Source: Streptomyces lincolnensis
GTDB taxonomy: Bacteria; Actinomycetota; Actinomycetes; Streptomycetales; Streptomycetaceae
DNA length: 64,000 nucleotides
Assembly: GCF_021173675.1 (NCBI RefSeq)
Contig: NZ_JAIHON010000010.1
Location: 62,001 to 126,000 of the forward strand
Direction: 5' to 3'
A model generated the notes under the pieces. The model searched no databases and had not been told where the DNA came from. It worked only from the letters and a program-made list of their open reading frames with translations. A program made the position numbers and the translations under genes. Shown here piece by piece: positions 33,569 through 41,953 of this stretch. How positions within the stretch are numbered: the stretch's first letter is position 1; the number at the start of each line of letters is the position of its first letter.

Positions 33569-36481
33569 GTGCCCGCGTCCTCGGCCGCATCGCCGGACGA
33601 GGACGGCGTCGAACCGTCACCGACTCCGTCCGGAGCCGACCCGGCGGCGCAGGTTCTGGAACTGGCGGGTCTGCATGACGAAGTGCGCGGGCTCACCCAG
33701 CAGCAGATCGAGCGGCCGGGTCACCGCGTGCGGACGGCCTCGACCGCGCGTCCGCACCACCAGGCGGGTCCGGCCGCCGGAGGCCGGCCGCAGATGGAAG
33801 CTCCAGGTGCCGTCGAGGCGCGCCCGCGGCAACGGGCCCGACCCCGGGTAGCACTGGACCGGATCGTCCCCGAGCTCAGGAGCCGCGGGTACCGCTTCGC
33901 CACGGTCACCGGCGCCATGGGCGCGGACAGCGCCCAGCACGAGGTGCACGGCACCCAGTTGTGGAGCGGGCGGGTCTTCGTCGCGGCGGTCACGGTCGCC
34001 GACCGGCTCGTGCCCGTCCTGGCCGTGTCGCTGGCGGTGGTCGGCGCGCTGGTCCTGGCCCGCCTGTCCCTGATGCCGCTGTTCGCCCGGCGTCACGCGC
34101 GCGTGCGCGGCAGCCCGGACTTCTCCTGGGGCCGCGAGGTCACCGAACCGGTCAGCGTCGTGATCCCCGCCTACAACGAGCGCGCGTGCATCGCCCAGAC
34201 AGTGCTGTCCGTGGCGCGCAGCACGCACCCGGTCGAGATCGTCGTGGTCGACGACGGCTCCACCGACGGCACCGCCGGCATCGTGCGGTCCCTGGGCCTG
34301 CCCGGAGTGAGGGTCGTCGAACAGGTCAACCGGGGCAAGGCCGCCGCACTCAACACCGGAGTGGCGTACGCCTCCCACGAGCTGATCGTGATGATGGACG
34401 GCGACACCATCTTCGAACCCACCACCGTCCACCGGCTCGTACAGCCCTTCGCCCGTCCCCGGGTGGGGGCGGTGGCGGGCAACACCAAGGTCGCCGACCG
34501 ACGCCGTCTGCTCGGCACCTGGCAGCACCTCGAGTACGTGATGGGCCTCAACCTCGACCGGCGCATGTACGACCTGCTGCGCTGCATTCCCACGGTGCCG
34601 GGCGCCGTCGGAGCCTTCCGCCGCACCGCGCTGTGGCACACCGGTGGCATGAGCGACGACACGCTCGCCGAGGACACCGACATCACCATGGCCCTGCACC
34701 GGGCCGGCTGGGACGTGGTGTACGAGGAGGGGGCACGCGGCTGGACCGAGGCGCCCGCGACCGTCGCCCAGCTGTGGTGGCAGCGTTACCGGTGGAGCTA
34801 CGGCACGCTCCAGGCGATGTGGAAGCACCGTCACGCGGTCGTCGAGCGCGGACACGCGGGGCACTTCGGCCGTTACGGCCTGGCGCTGGTGGCGCTCTTC
34901 ACCGTTCTCACCCCCTTGCTGGCCCCTCTGATCGACCTGTTCCTGCTGTACGGCCTGCTCTTCCAGGACCCGGTGCGCACGCTGCTGGCGTGGGGCGGCC
35001 TGCTCGCCGTGCACATGCTGTGCGCGGCCTACGCGTTGCGCCTGGACGGCGAGAAGCTGCGCGTGCTCTGGGCGCTGCCGTTGCAGCAGATCGCCTACCG
35101 GCAGCTCCTGTACCTGGTTCTGCTGCAGTCCTGCGTGACCGCGGTGACCGGGGCCCGGCTGCGCTGGCACAAGCTGAGGCGCATCGGCCGCCTGAGCGTG
35201 CCCCCGGCATCGCGGCCGCCGACCCTGTCCGTGCGGTCGGCCCTGCCTGCCCAGCCCGCCCCGCTGCCTGTGTCCGAGCAGCGCACCGTGACCGCCCCGC
35301 GCCCCTTGCCCGTGCCACGGCCCTCGCCCCCGCTCCGGCCCGTACCCGGGCCCGTACCGCGGCGCCCCCTGCCCGCGCCCCCTGCGCAGCCACCCCCGAA
35401 GAAGGGGCCCCGGGACCTCTACCTGGACCTGCTGCGGGCTCTGGCCCTCGTCCGCGTGGTCGCCTATCACGCCTTCAACTGGGCCTGGCTCACCCTGGCC
35501 TTCCCCGCCATGGGCGTGATGTTCACCCTGGCCGGATCGTTGATGGCGCGCTCGCTGGACCGACGCGACCGAAGTGCCGCAGCGGTGCTCCGGGCCCGGA
35601 TGCGCCGTCTGCTGCCGCCGCTGTGGGCGTTCGCCGTGTGCGTGGTCGGCGTGATGTTCTGGCAGGGCTGGACCCCGGACGAGGAGGGCGGCAGCGGCGG
35701 GTGGGCCGAACTTGTGTGGTGGATCGTGCCGTTGGACACACCGCCCGGCGCCGACAGCGAGTGGGCGCGGCAGGTCGTCGCCCCGCTCTGGTACATCCGC
35801 GCCTATCTGCTGCTCGTGCTGCTCTCGCCCCTGCTGCTGCGTCTCTTCCGCCGCCGCCCGTGGGCCTGTGTGACCGGCTTCCTCCTCCTCGCGGCCGTGG
35901 TCCAGACCGGCCTGGTGCCGCTGCCGGCCCGGGTCGAGGCGCCGGTGACGGACCTGGTGGTCTTCGGTGCCTGCTGGCTGCTGGGCTTCGCCCACCGCGA
36001 CGGACTCGTGGGCCGGCTGCCCGCACGGCGCGTGCTGGCGCTGACCGGGCTCACCATGGCGGCCGGCGGCTGGTTCGCGTTCACGCACCCCACCGACGAG
36101 GGCTACGACCTGGGCGAGATCCCGTTCGCCCAGGCACTGTGGTCGTTCGGCTTCGTCCTGCTGCTGATGCGCTTCCGCCCGCGCGGTGACCGGTGGGTAC
36201 GGCGCTTCAGGCCCGTGCACGCGTCGGTGGTGCTGCTCAACGCCCGGGCGGTCACGGTCTACCTGTGGCACGAGGTGGCGCTGGTCCTCGGCGTCGTGCT
36301 GATCGACCGGGCCTGGCGGGTGGACGTACTGGAGAGGTTCCTCCCGCTGGGAGCGGACTGGTTCCTGTTCCTGCTGGCGTGGCCCCTGATCGGCGCGGCC
36401 GTGCTGCTGATCGACTGGGTCGAGGACGTGGCGGCCAGGCGCGGGCCCCGCCTCTGGCCGCGACCGGCCCCCGGCACCTGA
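33569..36481 (+). CDS. 5'-truncated polysaccharide deacetylase / GT2 synthase fused to an acyltransferase
   Basis: The frame is open for 970 codons, but coding resemblance begins only at about 33848: the preceding codons are antisense to the SRPBCC remnant. ALDRIVPELRSRGYRFATV is the tail of a NodB-type deacetylase domain whose catalytic part is missing. It is followed by a transmembrane helix, a family-2 glycosyltransferase (VVIPAYNE, VVDDGSTDGT, MMDGDT, AEDTD, QRYRW) with membrane segments, a ~70-residue Pro-rich linker, and an acyltransferase-3 domain of about ten helices (YLDLLRALALVRVVAYHAF to the end). The true start is uncertain; ATG 33917 lacks a good ribosome binding site. Intact relatives make extracellular amino-sugar polymers (MatB/Ica-like). 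Whether this truncated version is expressed is unclear. Confidence 0.72.
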   Translation: MPASSAASPDEDGVEPSPTPSGADPAAQVLELAGLHDEVRGLTQQQIERPGHRVRTASTARPHHQAGPAAGGRPQMEAPGAVEARPRQRARPRVALDRIVPELRSRGYRFATVTGAMGADSAQHEVHGTQLWSGRVFVAAVTVADRLVPVLAVSLAVVGALVLARLSLMPLFARRHARVRGSPDFSWGREVTEPVSVVIPAYNERACIAQTVLSVARSTHPVEIVVVDDGSTDGTAGIVRSLGLPGVRVVEQVNRGKAAALNTGVAYASHELIVMMDGDTIFEPTTVHRLVQPFARPRVGAVAGNTKVADRRRLLGTWQHLEYVMGLNLDRRMYDLLRCIPTVPGAVGAFRRTALWHTGGMSDDTLAEDTDITMALHRAGWDVVYEEGARGWTEAPATVAQLWWQRYRWSYGTLQAMWKHRHAVVERGHAGHFGRYGLALVALFTVLTPLLAPLIDLFLLYGLLFQDPVRTLLAWGGLLAVHMLCAAYALRLDGEKLRVLWALPLQQIAYRQLLYLVLLQSCVTAVTGARLRWHKLRRIGRLSVPPASRPPTLSVRSALPAQPAPLPVSEQRTVTAPRPLPVPRPSPPLRPVPGPVPRRPLPAPPAQPPPKKGPRDLYLDLLRALALVRVVAYHAFNWAWLTLAFPAMGVMFTLAGSLMARSLDRRDRSAAAVLRARMRRLLPPLWAFAVCVVGVMFWQGWTPDEEGGSGGWAELVWWIVPLDTPPGADSEWARQVVAPLWYIRAYLLLVLLSPLLLRLFRRRPWACVTGFLLLAAVVQTGLVPLPARVEAPVTDLVVFGACWLLGFAHRDGLVGRLPARRVLALTGLTMAAGGWFAFTHPTDEGYDLGEIPFAQALWSFGFVLLLMRFRPRGDRWVRRFRPVHASVVLLNARAVTVYLWHEVALVLGVVLIDRAWRVDVLERFLPLGADWFLFLLAWPLIGAAVLLIDWVEDVAARRGPRLWPRPAPGT
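33617..33847 (-). pseudogene. SRPBCC-family gene remnant (C-terminal ~76 codons)
   Basis: On the minus strand, a frame ending at 33617 encodes TWSFHLRPASGGRTRLVVR, then RPLDLLLGEPAHFVMQTRQF and NLRRRV, which reads as the C-terminal strand-helix unit of a streptomycete SRPBCC (START-like) protein. Sequence resemblance stops abruptly near 33847, where the plus-strand polysaccharide deacetylase remnant begins. The N-terminal half and start of the gene are missing, so this is the 3' end of a gene cut by a deletion or inversion. The family call is from memory of the conserved C-terminus. Confidence 0.6.
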
Positions 36482-36517
36482 TCCGCCGTCAACCAGTGGC
36501 CGACCGGACCGGAAACG

Positions 36518-36531
36518 GCGCCGGACGGCCC
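36518..36531. promoter_or_regulatory. DosR/OsdR-like box
   Basis: GCGCCGGACGGCCC matches 9 of 10 positions and ends 74 bp before the lipoprotein ATG. A weak copy (GTCCCGTACGGCAC) starts 23 bp on at 36541. Confidence 0.5.
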
Positions 36532-36605
36532 AGCGGCCGGGTCCCGTACGGCACTTGGGGCGGCCGCGCCCCAGGTGTTGCCTGGAAGGGTCGGAGGAGG
36601 CTGCC

Positions 36606-37637
36606 ATGCGTACCAAGATCTCCAGCAGGCGCACGTCCCACCGGACTCGCCGGACTCACCGGTCCCGTCGGCCGATCGTTCTGGCCGCGGCCGTCCTGCT
36701 GATGTCCACCGCGGCGACCGCGTGCGGAAGCGACACGGGCTCCGGAGGCACGTCGCCCGGTGAGGCCCGGCCGAGCACGGCGACCGGCGGGGACTCCTCC
36801 GGTGGAACCACCGGAGGCACCACCACGCCCGGCCAGGGCGGATCCACCTCACCCGGAACTCCCGGGACGGCACCGCGCACCCCCACGCAGCCGGCAGCGC
36901 CGCCGACCGGCGCCGGCGAACCGCGTCCGGTGCGCGCGTCGGTGTACTTCCTGCACGGGGAGAAGATCTCGGCCGCCCCGCGTACCGTCACCCCGCCCGC
37001 GACCGCTGCCGCCGCCCTGCGCGCTCTGCTGGCCGGCCCCAACCGGTACGAGCGCGGCCATGGACGCGCCACGGCCATTCCGTCCGGCACGACACTCCAC
37101 TCGATCGTGGTCCGCCACCGCGTGGCGACGATCGACCTGTCCGGGCGCTACGACGACGGCGGCGGGAGCCTGTCGATGCAGTCGAGGCTCGCCCAGGTCG
37201 TCTTCACGGCGACCCGCTTCCCGTCCATCGAGAAGGTCCGCTTCGAGCTGGACGGCAAGCCGGTGACCTCCTTCGGCGGCGAGGGGATCGTCCTCGACCA
37301 CCCGGTGGGCCGCGCCGACTTCGAGGACCTGGCACCCCTCGTCCTCGTCGAGTCGCCGCTGATCGGCGACACCGTCCGGACGCCGGTCCGGATCTGGGGG
37401 AGCGCCAACACCTTCGAGGCGACGTTCAAACTGAGGATCACCGACGCCGCCGGACGGACCGCGGCCGACGTCCACGTCACCGCCACCTCCGGCAGCGGCA
37501 CCCGCGGCACGTTCGACGTGACGGTCCCCTTCCGGACCGCCCGCGCGGGAGCCGGCACGCTCACCGCGTACTGGAACTCCCTGGAGGACGGCCACATGGT
37601 CGTCGAGGACACCGTGCCCCTGACGGTCGGACGCTGA
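36606..37637 (+). CDS. Lipoprotein with GerMN-like and Gmad2-like domains
   Basis: A 343-residue exported lipoprotein. The N-terminus is strongly basic (RTKISSRRTSHRTRR), then a hydrophobic stretch, with a lipobox-like TAATACGS around residue 39. A Gly/Thr/Pro-rich linker follows (about 45-105). The next domain (about 108-225, VRASVYFLHGEKI, TAAAALRALLAGP, VATIDLSGRYDDGGG, QVVFTATRFPSIEKVRF) fits GerMN, and the last (about 240-340, LVLVESPLIGDTVRTPVRIWGSANTFEATF) fits the immunoglobulin-like Gmad2 domain. Such proteins sit on the outer face of the membrane and may bind wall or polysaccharide. GGAGG precedes the ATG. Confidence 0.85.
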   Translation: MRTKISSRRTSHRTRRTHRSRRPIVLAAAVLLMSTAATACGSDTGSGGTSPGEARPSTATGGDSSGGTTGGTTTPGQGGSTSPGTPGTAPRTPTQPAAPPTGAGEPRPVRASVYFLHGEKISAAPRTVTPPATAAAALRALLAGPNRYERGHGRATAIPSGTTLHSIVVRHRVATIDLSGRYDDGGGSLSMQSRLAQVVFTATRFPSIEKVRFELDGKPVTSFGGEGIVLDHPVGRADFEDLAPLVLVESPLIGDTVRTPVRIWGSANTFEATFKLRITDAAGRTAADVHVTATSGSGTRGTFDVTVPFRTARAGAGTLTAYWNSLEDGHMVVEDTVPLTVGR

Positions 37638-38114
37638 CCGCGGGGCGGTTCGTGCGGGGCGGAAGCCCGGCGCGGGGGCGTGCCCGCGGAGCACATCACG
37701 CGGGCACGTGGCCGACGACCCAGGTACGGCCCCGACCTGCTGGGCAGGCCGCCCCCTCGGCGCGAGCGTCGTTCCGTTCGGGAGACGGGGGAACCCCTCA
37801 CGGATGCCCTGTCCGACGCTCTCGCCCGATTCAATGATCACTCCGCGAGGCCGTGCCCGGCAGAGGCGATCGGACCTGTCCGGAGGCCGGTGGGGCCCTT
37901 GCGAAGAGCTGAGGACCCAGCCCGTCGGCAGGGACACTGCGCGGGCGGGCCCGAGGCAATGAGGCCATCGGCCCCGTATCTCGGGCCGAAGCGGGTTCGG
38001 ACCGAGGGCCGTTCCGCGCCTGGGCTCGGGCCCAGCCGGCTCATGTGCCGTCAGCGACAAGGGAGTTGGCTGGAGGTGTAAGGGAACGACGTCTGTTCGA
38101 GAGGGGAGAGGACC
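37638..38114. other. 477-bp intergenic region with scattered box half-sites
   Basis: No convincing gene is visible. From 37890 on there are several partial matches to the island motif, the best being GGGCCGTTCCGCGC (38006) and a GGCCATCGGCCCC near 37963, with repeated GGGCCC elements. It may be a decayed or composite regulatory region for the small gene at 38115. Confidence 0.4.
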
Positions 38115-38327
38115 GTGGGTACGAGCCTCACACCGGAGTTCTGGGATCGATTCGTCGTGCTGCTGGTCGTGGCGGCGGCCATGACCGTCGTCCTCGCCGC
38201 GCTGCTCGACACACTGGCGGTACGGATCGCAAGGCGCCGCGGGCACAGGCCGTCGGCACCGCCGCCCACCGCACGGCTGCCGCACCGGCCTGCCGGCACG
38301 GACCACCGAACGGTCGCAAGCCGCTGA
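38115..38327 (+). CDS. Small single-helix membrane protein
   Basis: A 70-residue protein with one transmembrane helix near residues 13-35 (FVVLLVVAAAMTVVLAALL) followed by a basic, Pro-rich cytoplasmic tail (RIARRRGHRPSAPPP). The start is GTG with GAGAGG 3-8 nt upstream. The family is not recognised. Support is the ribosome binding site, the helix and the 27-bp hairpin placed directly after it. Confidence 0.6.
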   Translation: MGTSLTPEFWDRFVVLLVVAAAMTVVLAALLDTLAVRIARRRGHRPSAPPPTARLPHRPAGTDHRTVASR

Positions 38328-38331
38328 GAAT

Positions 38332-38395
38332 CCGGTCGGCCGCGTGTCAGGGCCCGTCAGCCGAAGCGGACGGGCCCTGACACGCGGCCGACCGG
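38332..38395. terminator. 27-bp perfect hairpin, bidirectional terminator
   Basis: 38332-38358 and 38369-38395 are exact reverse complements, separated by a 10-nt loop. It lies 4 bp after the stop of the plus-strand small gene and 6 bp before the stop of the convergent USP, so it can end transcripts from both sides. Confidence 0.9.
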
Positions 38396-38401
38396 CGTCG
38401 G

Positions 38402-38908
38402 CTACGCGACGTCCTTCCCGACGGCAGCGGTGTCCTCGACGGCCCGCAGGGGTGCCGTGGTCCGGTCGTGGGCGGGCACGGTGACCACCGGGACGGTCGC
38501 GTGCCGCAGGCACTCGCGGCCCACCGGGCCGACGGCGGGCAGTTCGCCCTGGCCGTGCCGCCTGAGCCCCAGGGCCAGCAGCAGGGCGCTGTGGGCCTGC
38601 TGGAGCAGGACACGCGCGGGTGGCCCTTCCACCAGGACGGCACGCACCGCGGGGTCGACCCGGGGGCCGAAGGTCTCGCGCACCGTGGCGGCGAGCAGCT
38701 CCGCGGCCCGCTCACGCTGTGCCGCCGGTGTGGGGCGGGCCGCGACCGGGGCGTAGGGGGCCGCCGGGGCCGCTTCCCAGGCGTGCACGGCGACGACCTG
38801 CGTGCCGAGGGAGTGCGCCTGGTCCGTGGCCCAGCGCAGTGCGGCGCGGGACGCTTCGGAACCGTCGATGCCCACCACGATGCCGTTGACGTCGTCGCAC
38901 CCGGTCAT
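38402..38908 (-). CDS. Single-domain universal stress protein (USP)
   Basis: A 168-residue, one-domain USP, unlike the tandem members in this window. It starts IVVGIDGSEASRAALRWA and ends TVPVVTVPAHD, but the ATP loop is replaced by GLRRHGQGELPAVGPV, so it probably belongs to the non-ATP-binding class. GGGGAGG precedes the ATG. A well-formed pair of boxes lies 62 bp upstream. Confidence 0.88.
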   Translation of the reverse strand: MTGCDDVNGIVVGIDGSEASRAALRWATDQAHSLGTQVVAVHAWEAAPAAPYAPVAARPTPAAQRERAAELLAATVRETFGPRVDPAVRAVLVEGPPARVLLQQAHSALLLALGLRRHGQGELPAVGPVGRECLRHATVPVVTVPAHDRTTAPLRAVEDTAAVGKDVA

Positions 38909-38970
38909 GGCCGCCTCCCCGGAGTCGTTCCTGGGTTTCCACGATGCTTCGGACGGGCGAAGTGCGGCGT

Positions 38971-39005
38971 GGGCCGTCCGGCACCGTCTGCGTGCCGAAC
39001 GGCCC
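38971..39005. promoter_or_regulatory. Paired DosR/OsdR-like boxes, 21 bp apart
   Basis: GGGCCGTCCGGCAC (38971) and GTGCCGAACGGCCC (38992) each match 9 of 10 positions, starts exactly 21 bp apart. They are 62 bp upstream of the minus-strand USP. Confidence 0.7.
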
Positions 39006-39039
39006 CTGGCCGCCTGGTCGTTCCGGCGGTCGGACAAGG

Positions 39040-39261
39040 TCAGCTGCGGTAGCGGCGATGGTCGTCCCCCTCACCGATGTAGTGCTTCTCGATGACCACC
39101 TCGTTCTCGCCGGGCCGCCGGACCATCCCGGGAGTGGCCATGAAGACGATGAGGCCGAGGACGCCGGCGGCCATCAGCAGGAAGCCGACGATGAACGAGC
39201 TGTAGCCGAACACCATGCAGGCGCCCAGTACGGCCGCACCCAACAGCAGGAGAGGAATCAT
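39040..39261 (-). CDS. Small two-helix membrane protein
   Basis: A 73-residue protein with two adjacent hydrophobic segments (IPLLLLGAAVLGACMVFG and FIVGFLLMAAGVLGLIVFM) and a charged C-terminus (NEVVIEKHYIGEGDDHRRY). The ATG 39261 has GGAGG 6 nt upstream; ATG 39273 overlaps that site. I do not recognise a function. It lies downstream of the minus-strand CBS-BON gene. Confidence 0.68.
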   Translation of the reverse strand: MIPLLLLGAAVLGACMVFGYSSFIVGFLLMAAGVLGLIVFMATPGMVRRPGENEVVIEKHYIGEGDDHRRYRS

Positions 39262-39294
39262 GACTGCCTCCATTCGTCCCTACGCGCACCCCGT

Positions 39295-39308
39295 CGGCCG
39301 GACGGCCC
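39295..39308. promoter_or_regulatory. DosR/OsdR-like box
   Basis: CGGCCGGACGGCCC matches 9 of 10 positions and lies 34 bp upstream of the small membrane protein start, closer than elsewhere in the island. Confidence 0.5.
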
Positions 39309-39329
39309 GCCGACGGGGTCTGAACCGGA

Positions 39330-40046
39330 TCACAGCCCGCGCAGCCAGTCCTCGGCCGTGCCGTGCAGGGCTCGCTCGGCCGGCTGGAGCCGTGTGTCGT
39401 CGGTCCGGTACGACAGCCGGTCGACCACGCCGACGACCCCGTCCACCCGGCCCGTGGTGCGCAGCGCGATGACCTTCTCGCTGCGCCGTTCCATCCGCCC
39501 CGTGAGGGTGACCACGCCGTCCCGCACATCGACCGCGATGTTCTGCGGAGTCAGCCACAGGGTGTTGACGAGGACCTCCTGCTTCACGGCGGCACGGATC
39601 TCCTCGTCGGTGCGCAGGAAGATCCTCAGCAGATCGCGGCGGGTGACGATGCCGACGAGCCGGTCCTCCTCGTCCACCACCGGCAGCCGCTCGACACGGT
39701 GTGCGGCCATGAGCCGGGCGGCCTCGGGAACGGTCGCGTCGACCCGCACCGTCACGGCCGGGGCCGACATCAACCCGCCCGCGGTGCGGGCACGGCTTTT
39801 GACAGCCGCCCCGCGCACGCCGTGGCGGAGACGGCCGGCCCAGGCACGGGCGCCTGTGCGCCGCGCCTGCCGGAGGATCAGGTCCGTCTCCGAGATCACC
39901 CCGAGGACCTTGTCGTCCTCGTCGACGACGGGCAGTCCACTGATCCGGTGCTCGCCCAGAAGCCGGGCGACTTGTTTGAACGAAGCGTCACGGCCGACGG
40001 TGACGACCTCCCCGACCATCAGAGAGCCGATCCGCGTGGCTTTCAT
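39330..40046 (-). CDS. CBS-domain pair plus BON domain protein
   Basis: A 238-residue third member of the CBS-BON set, more divergent than the other two. CBS motifs are near residues 8-60 (HRISGLPVVDEDDKVLGVISETDLIL) and 95-150 (HRVERLPVVDEEDRLVGIVTRRDLLRIF), separated by a basic linker, then a BON domain (DVRDGVVTLTGRMERRSEK). GGAGGG precedes the ATG. A strong box lies 82 bp upstream. Confidence 0.89.
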   Translation of the reverse strand: MKATRIGSLMVGEVVTVGRDASFKQVARLLGEHRISGLPVVDEDDKVLGVISETDLILRQARRTGARAWAGRLRHGVRGAAVKSRARTAGGLMSAPAVTVRVDATVPEAARLMAAHRVERLPVVDEEDRLVGIVTRRDLLRIFLRTDEEIRAAVKQEVLVNTLWLTPQNIAVDVRDGVVTLTGRMERRSEKVIALRTTGRVDGVVGVVDRLSYRTDDTRLQPAERALHGTAEDWLRGL

Positions 40047-40127
40047 GGCGTGCCCTCCTTCACTGACCTCACCTTCAGCGTCCGGCCGGCGCGTGCACCG
40101 GCCCAGGGGCTGAGCGGGCCGGGCAGC

Positions 40128-40162
40128 GGGCCGAGTGGCCCTCGCTCGGGGACCGGACGCGG
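40128..40162. promoter_or_regulatory. DosR/OsdR-like box with weak partner (leftward gene)
   Basis: GGGCCGAGTGGCCC (40128, full match) and weak GGGACCGGACGCGG 21 bp on (40149). They lie 82 bp before the minus-strand CBS-BON gene. Confidence 0.6.
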
Positions 40163-40190
40163 CCCCCGCCCGAGCGGCGTTCCCGGCATG

Positions 40191-40204
40191 GGGCCGAACG
40201 GCCC
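40191..40204. promoter_or_regulatory. DosR/OsdR-like box (rightward gene)
   Basis: GGGCCGAACGGCCC, a full match, 107 bp before the USP ATG; a half-matching GGGCCGAACCGCAT begins 20 bp on (40211). The divergent gene has its own site at 40128. Confidence 0.66.
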
Positions 40205-40311
40205 CGGGATGGGCCGAACCGCATCTGGAAGAGCTCGGACACCGGTGGGAGGTTGACGGTGGAGCCCCCGTGCCGCACACCCGTGCGGTTCGACGAAAGG
40301 TGGTGGGGACG

Positions 40312-41187
40312 ATGGAGCTGCCCCTGGTTGTGGGTGTCGACGGATCGGAGTCGAGCCTGGTCGCGCTCGACTGGGCCGTGGACGAAGCGGCCCGGCACGG
40401 CCTGCCGCTGCGGTTGGTGTACGCGTCCTTGTGGGAGCGCTACGAGGACGTCGTCCCCTCCGTCGGCCGGGAGCGTCCGTCCGAACAGGTCCTGGCGGAC
40501 AACGTGGTGGGGACCGCCGTGGAGCGTGCCCGACGGCGCGATTCCGAGGTGAAGGTGTCCGCCGAGGTGGTTCCCGAGGAGGCGGCGGACGCGCTCCTGC
40601 GGGAGGCGCACAACGCCTCCGCCGTGGTGACCGGGTCGCGTGGACGCGGCGAGGTGAAGGGGCTGCTGCTCGGCTCGGTCGGCCTGACTGTGGCGGCCCG
40701 GGCGCACTGCCCGGTGGTCGTGGTCCGGGGCGACAAGGCCGGTGTCGAGGGAACACATGAACGCGTCGTCCTCGGCGCGGGTGAGCCCGCGTCCGGCGGC
40801 GAGGCCGTGCGGTTCGCCTTCCAGGAGGCCGCGGCCCGCGGCGCAGTCCTCGACGTCGTACGGACTTGGCGCTGTCCCGCGCACGAGAGTGCCGACCATC
40901 CCCAGCTGGCGGAGGATCCCGCCCACCGTCACGAGGAGCGGGCGAGTGCCCTGCTGGACGCTCTGCTGCACGACGCGGCGGCCGACCACCCCGAAGTCCG
41001 GGTGCGCCGCAGCACGGTGGAGGGCCAGGCCCGCCGGGTGCTGCTGAACCGCTCCGCCGCCGCGGACCTGGTGGTCATCGGAGCGCGGCGCCGGTCCGGC
41101 CACTTCGGTCTCCAACTGGGCCGGGTGGGCCACACCCTGCTGCACCATGCCGACTGCCCGGTGGCGATCGTGCCGCAGCGGGTGTGA
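40312..41187 (+). CDS. Tandem universal stress protein (USP)
   Basis: A 291-residue double USP very similar to the one at 10533 over its whole length (MELPLVVGVDGSESS, CPAHES-DHP, GHFGLQLGRVGH). Domain 1 has GSRGRGEVKGLLLGSV; domain 2 has GARRRSGHFGLQLGRV, degenerate. It heads a three-gene operon with beta-phosphoglucomutase and GH65: the next start lies 2 bp after, or overlaps, its stop. Confidence 0.92.
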   Translation: MELPLVVGVDGSESSLVALDWAVDEAARHGLPLRLVYASLWERYEDVVPSVGRERPSEQVLADNVVGTAVERARRRDSEVKVSAEVVPEEAADALLREAHNASAVVTGSRGRGEVKGLLLGSVGLTVAARAHCPVVVVRGDKAGVEGTHERVVLGAGEPASGGEAVRFAFQEAAARGAVLDVVRTWRCPAHESADHPQLAEDPAHRHEERASALLDALLHDAAADHPEVRVRRSTVEGQARRVLLNRSAAADLVVIGARRRSGHFGLQLGRVGHTLLHHADCPVAIVPQRV

Positions 41188-41189
41188 CC

Positions 41190-41942
41190 ATGACCCGCGA
41201 CGCGATCACCCTCCCGGAGACACCGGCGCCCCTGCTGCGGGCCGTGCGGGCCGTCGTGTTCGACACGGACGGGGTGATCACCGACTCGGCCCGCGTGCAC
41301 GCCGCCGCGTGGAAGGCCGCGTTCGACGCCTACCTGAGGGAGCACCCGCCCGAGGATCCCGCGCTGCGCGGCCCGTTCGACGCCCGGGACGACTATCTGC
41401 GGTACGTGGACGGCAGGTCCCGCCTCGACGGCGCCGCGGCCTTCCTGGCCGCACGGGGCGTCGAGCCCACGGCGGCCACGGTGCAGGCCGTGGCCGCCGA
41501 GAAGGAGCGGCTGTTCACCGACCGGCTGCGCCGACAGGGCGTCGAGGCGTATCCGGGCACCGTGCGCCTGGTGCGCGCGCTGCGCCGGGCCGGCACGCCC
41601 CGCGCCGCGGTCTCCGCGTCCCGGCACGCAGGAGAGCTGCTCACCGGAGCGGGCGTGCTGGACCTCTTCGACGTGCTCGTGGACGGCGGTGAGGCGGCCC
41701 GGCTCGGGCTGCCCGGCAAACCCCGTCCGGACCTCTTCCTGGAGGCGGCCCGCAGACTCGGCGTCCCCGCCTCCCACGCCGCCGTCGTCGAGGACGCCCT
41801 GGCGGGAGTGGAGGCGGGCCGTCTCGGCGGCTTCGGCCTCGTCGTCGGCGTGGATCGCACCGCGGACGGGGACTCGGGGCCCAGACTGCTCCGGCACGGC
41901 GCCGACGTCGTCGTACGGGATCTGCGAGAACTGCTGACGTGA
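41190..41942 (+). CDS. pgmB: HAD-family beta-phosphoglucomutase
   Basis: A 250-residue HAD phosphatase/mutase that should convert beta-glucose 1-phosphate to glucose 6-phosphate. The nucleophile motif is VFDTDGVITDS (Asp25, acid/base Asp27), followed by a helical cap (about 38-115), motif II in AVSASRH, motif III Lys in LPGKPRPD and the acidic motif IV VVEDALAGVEA. Placement directly before a GH65 phosphorylase, which releases beta-glucose 1-phosphate, fixes the function well. ATG 41190 follows the USP stop closely; GTG 41184, overlapping that stop, is an alternative. Confidence 0.88.
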   Translation: MTRDAITLPETPAPLLRAVRAVVFDTDGVITDSARVHAAAWKAAFDAYLREHPPEDPALRGPFDARDDYLRYVDGRSRLDGAAAFLAARGVEPTAATVQAVAAEKERLFTDRLRRQGVEAYPGTVRLVRALRRAGTPRAAVSASRHAGELLTGAGVLDLFDVLVDGGEAARLGLPGKPRPDLFLEAARRLGVPASHAAVVEDALAGVEAGRLGGFGLVVGVDRTADGDSGPRLLRHGADVVVRDLRELLT

Positions 41943-41953
41943 GGAGTGCCGAC

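Noticed and set aside
33617..36634. A 1,005-codon minus-strand frame
   Set aside because: Only its last ~76 codons (33617-33847) look like a real protein end (SRPBCC remnant). The rest is antisense to the glycosyltransferase-acyltransferase gene.
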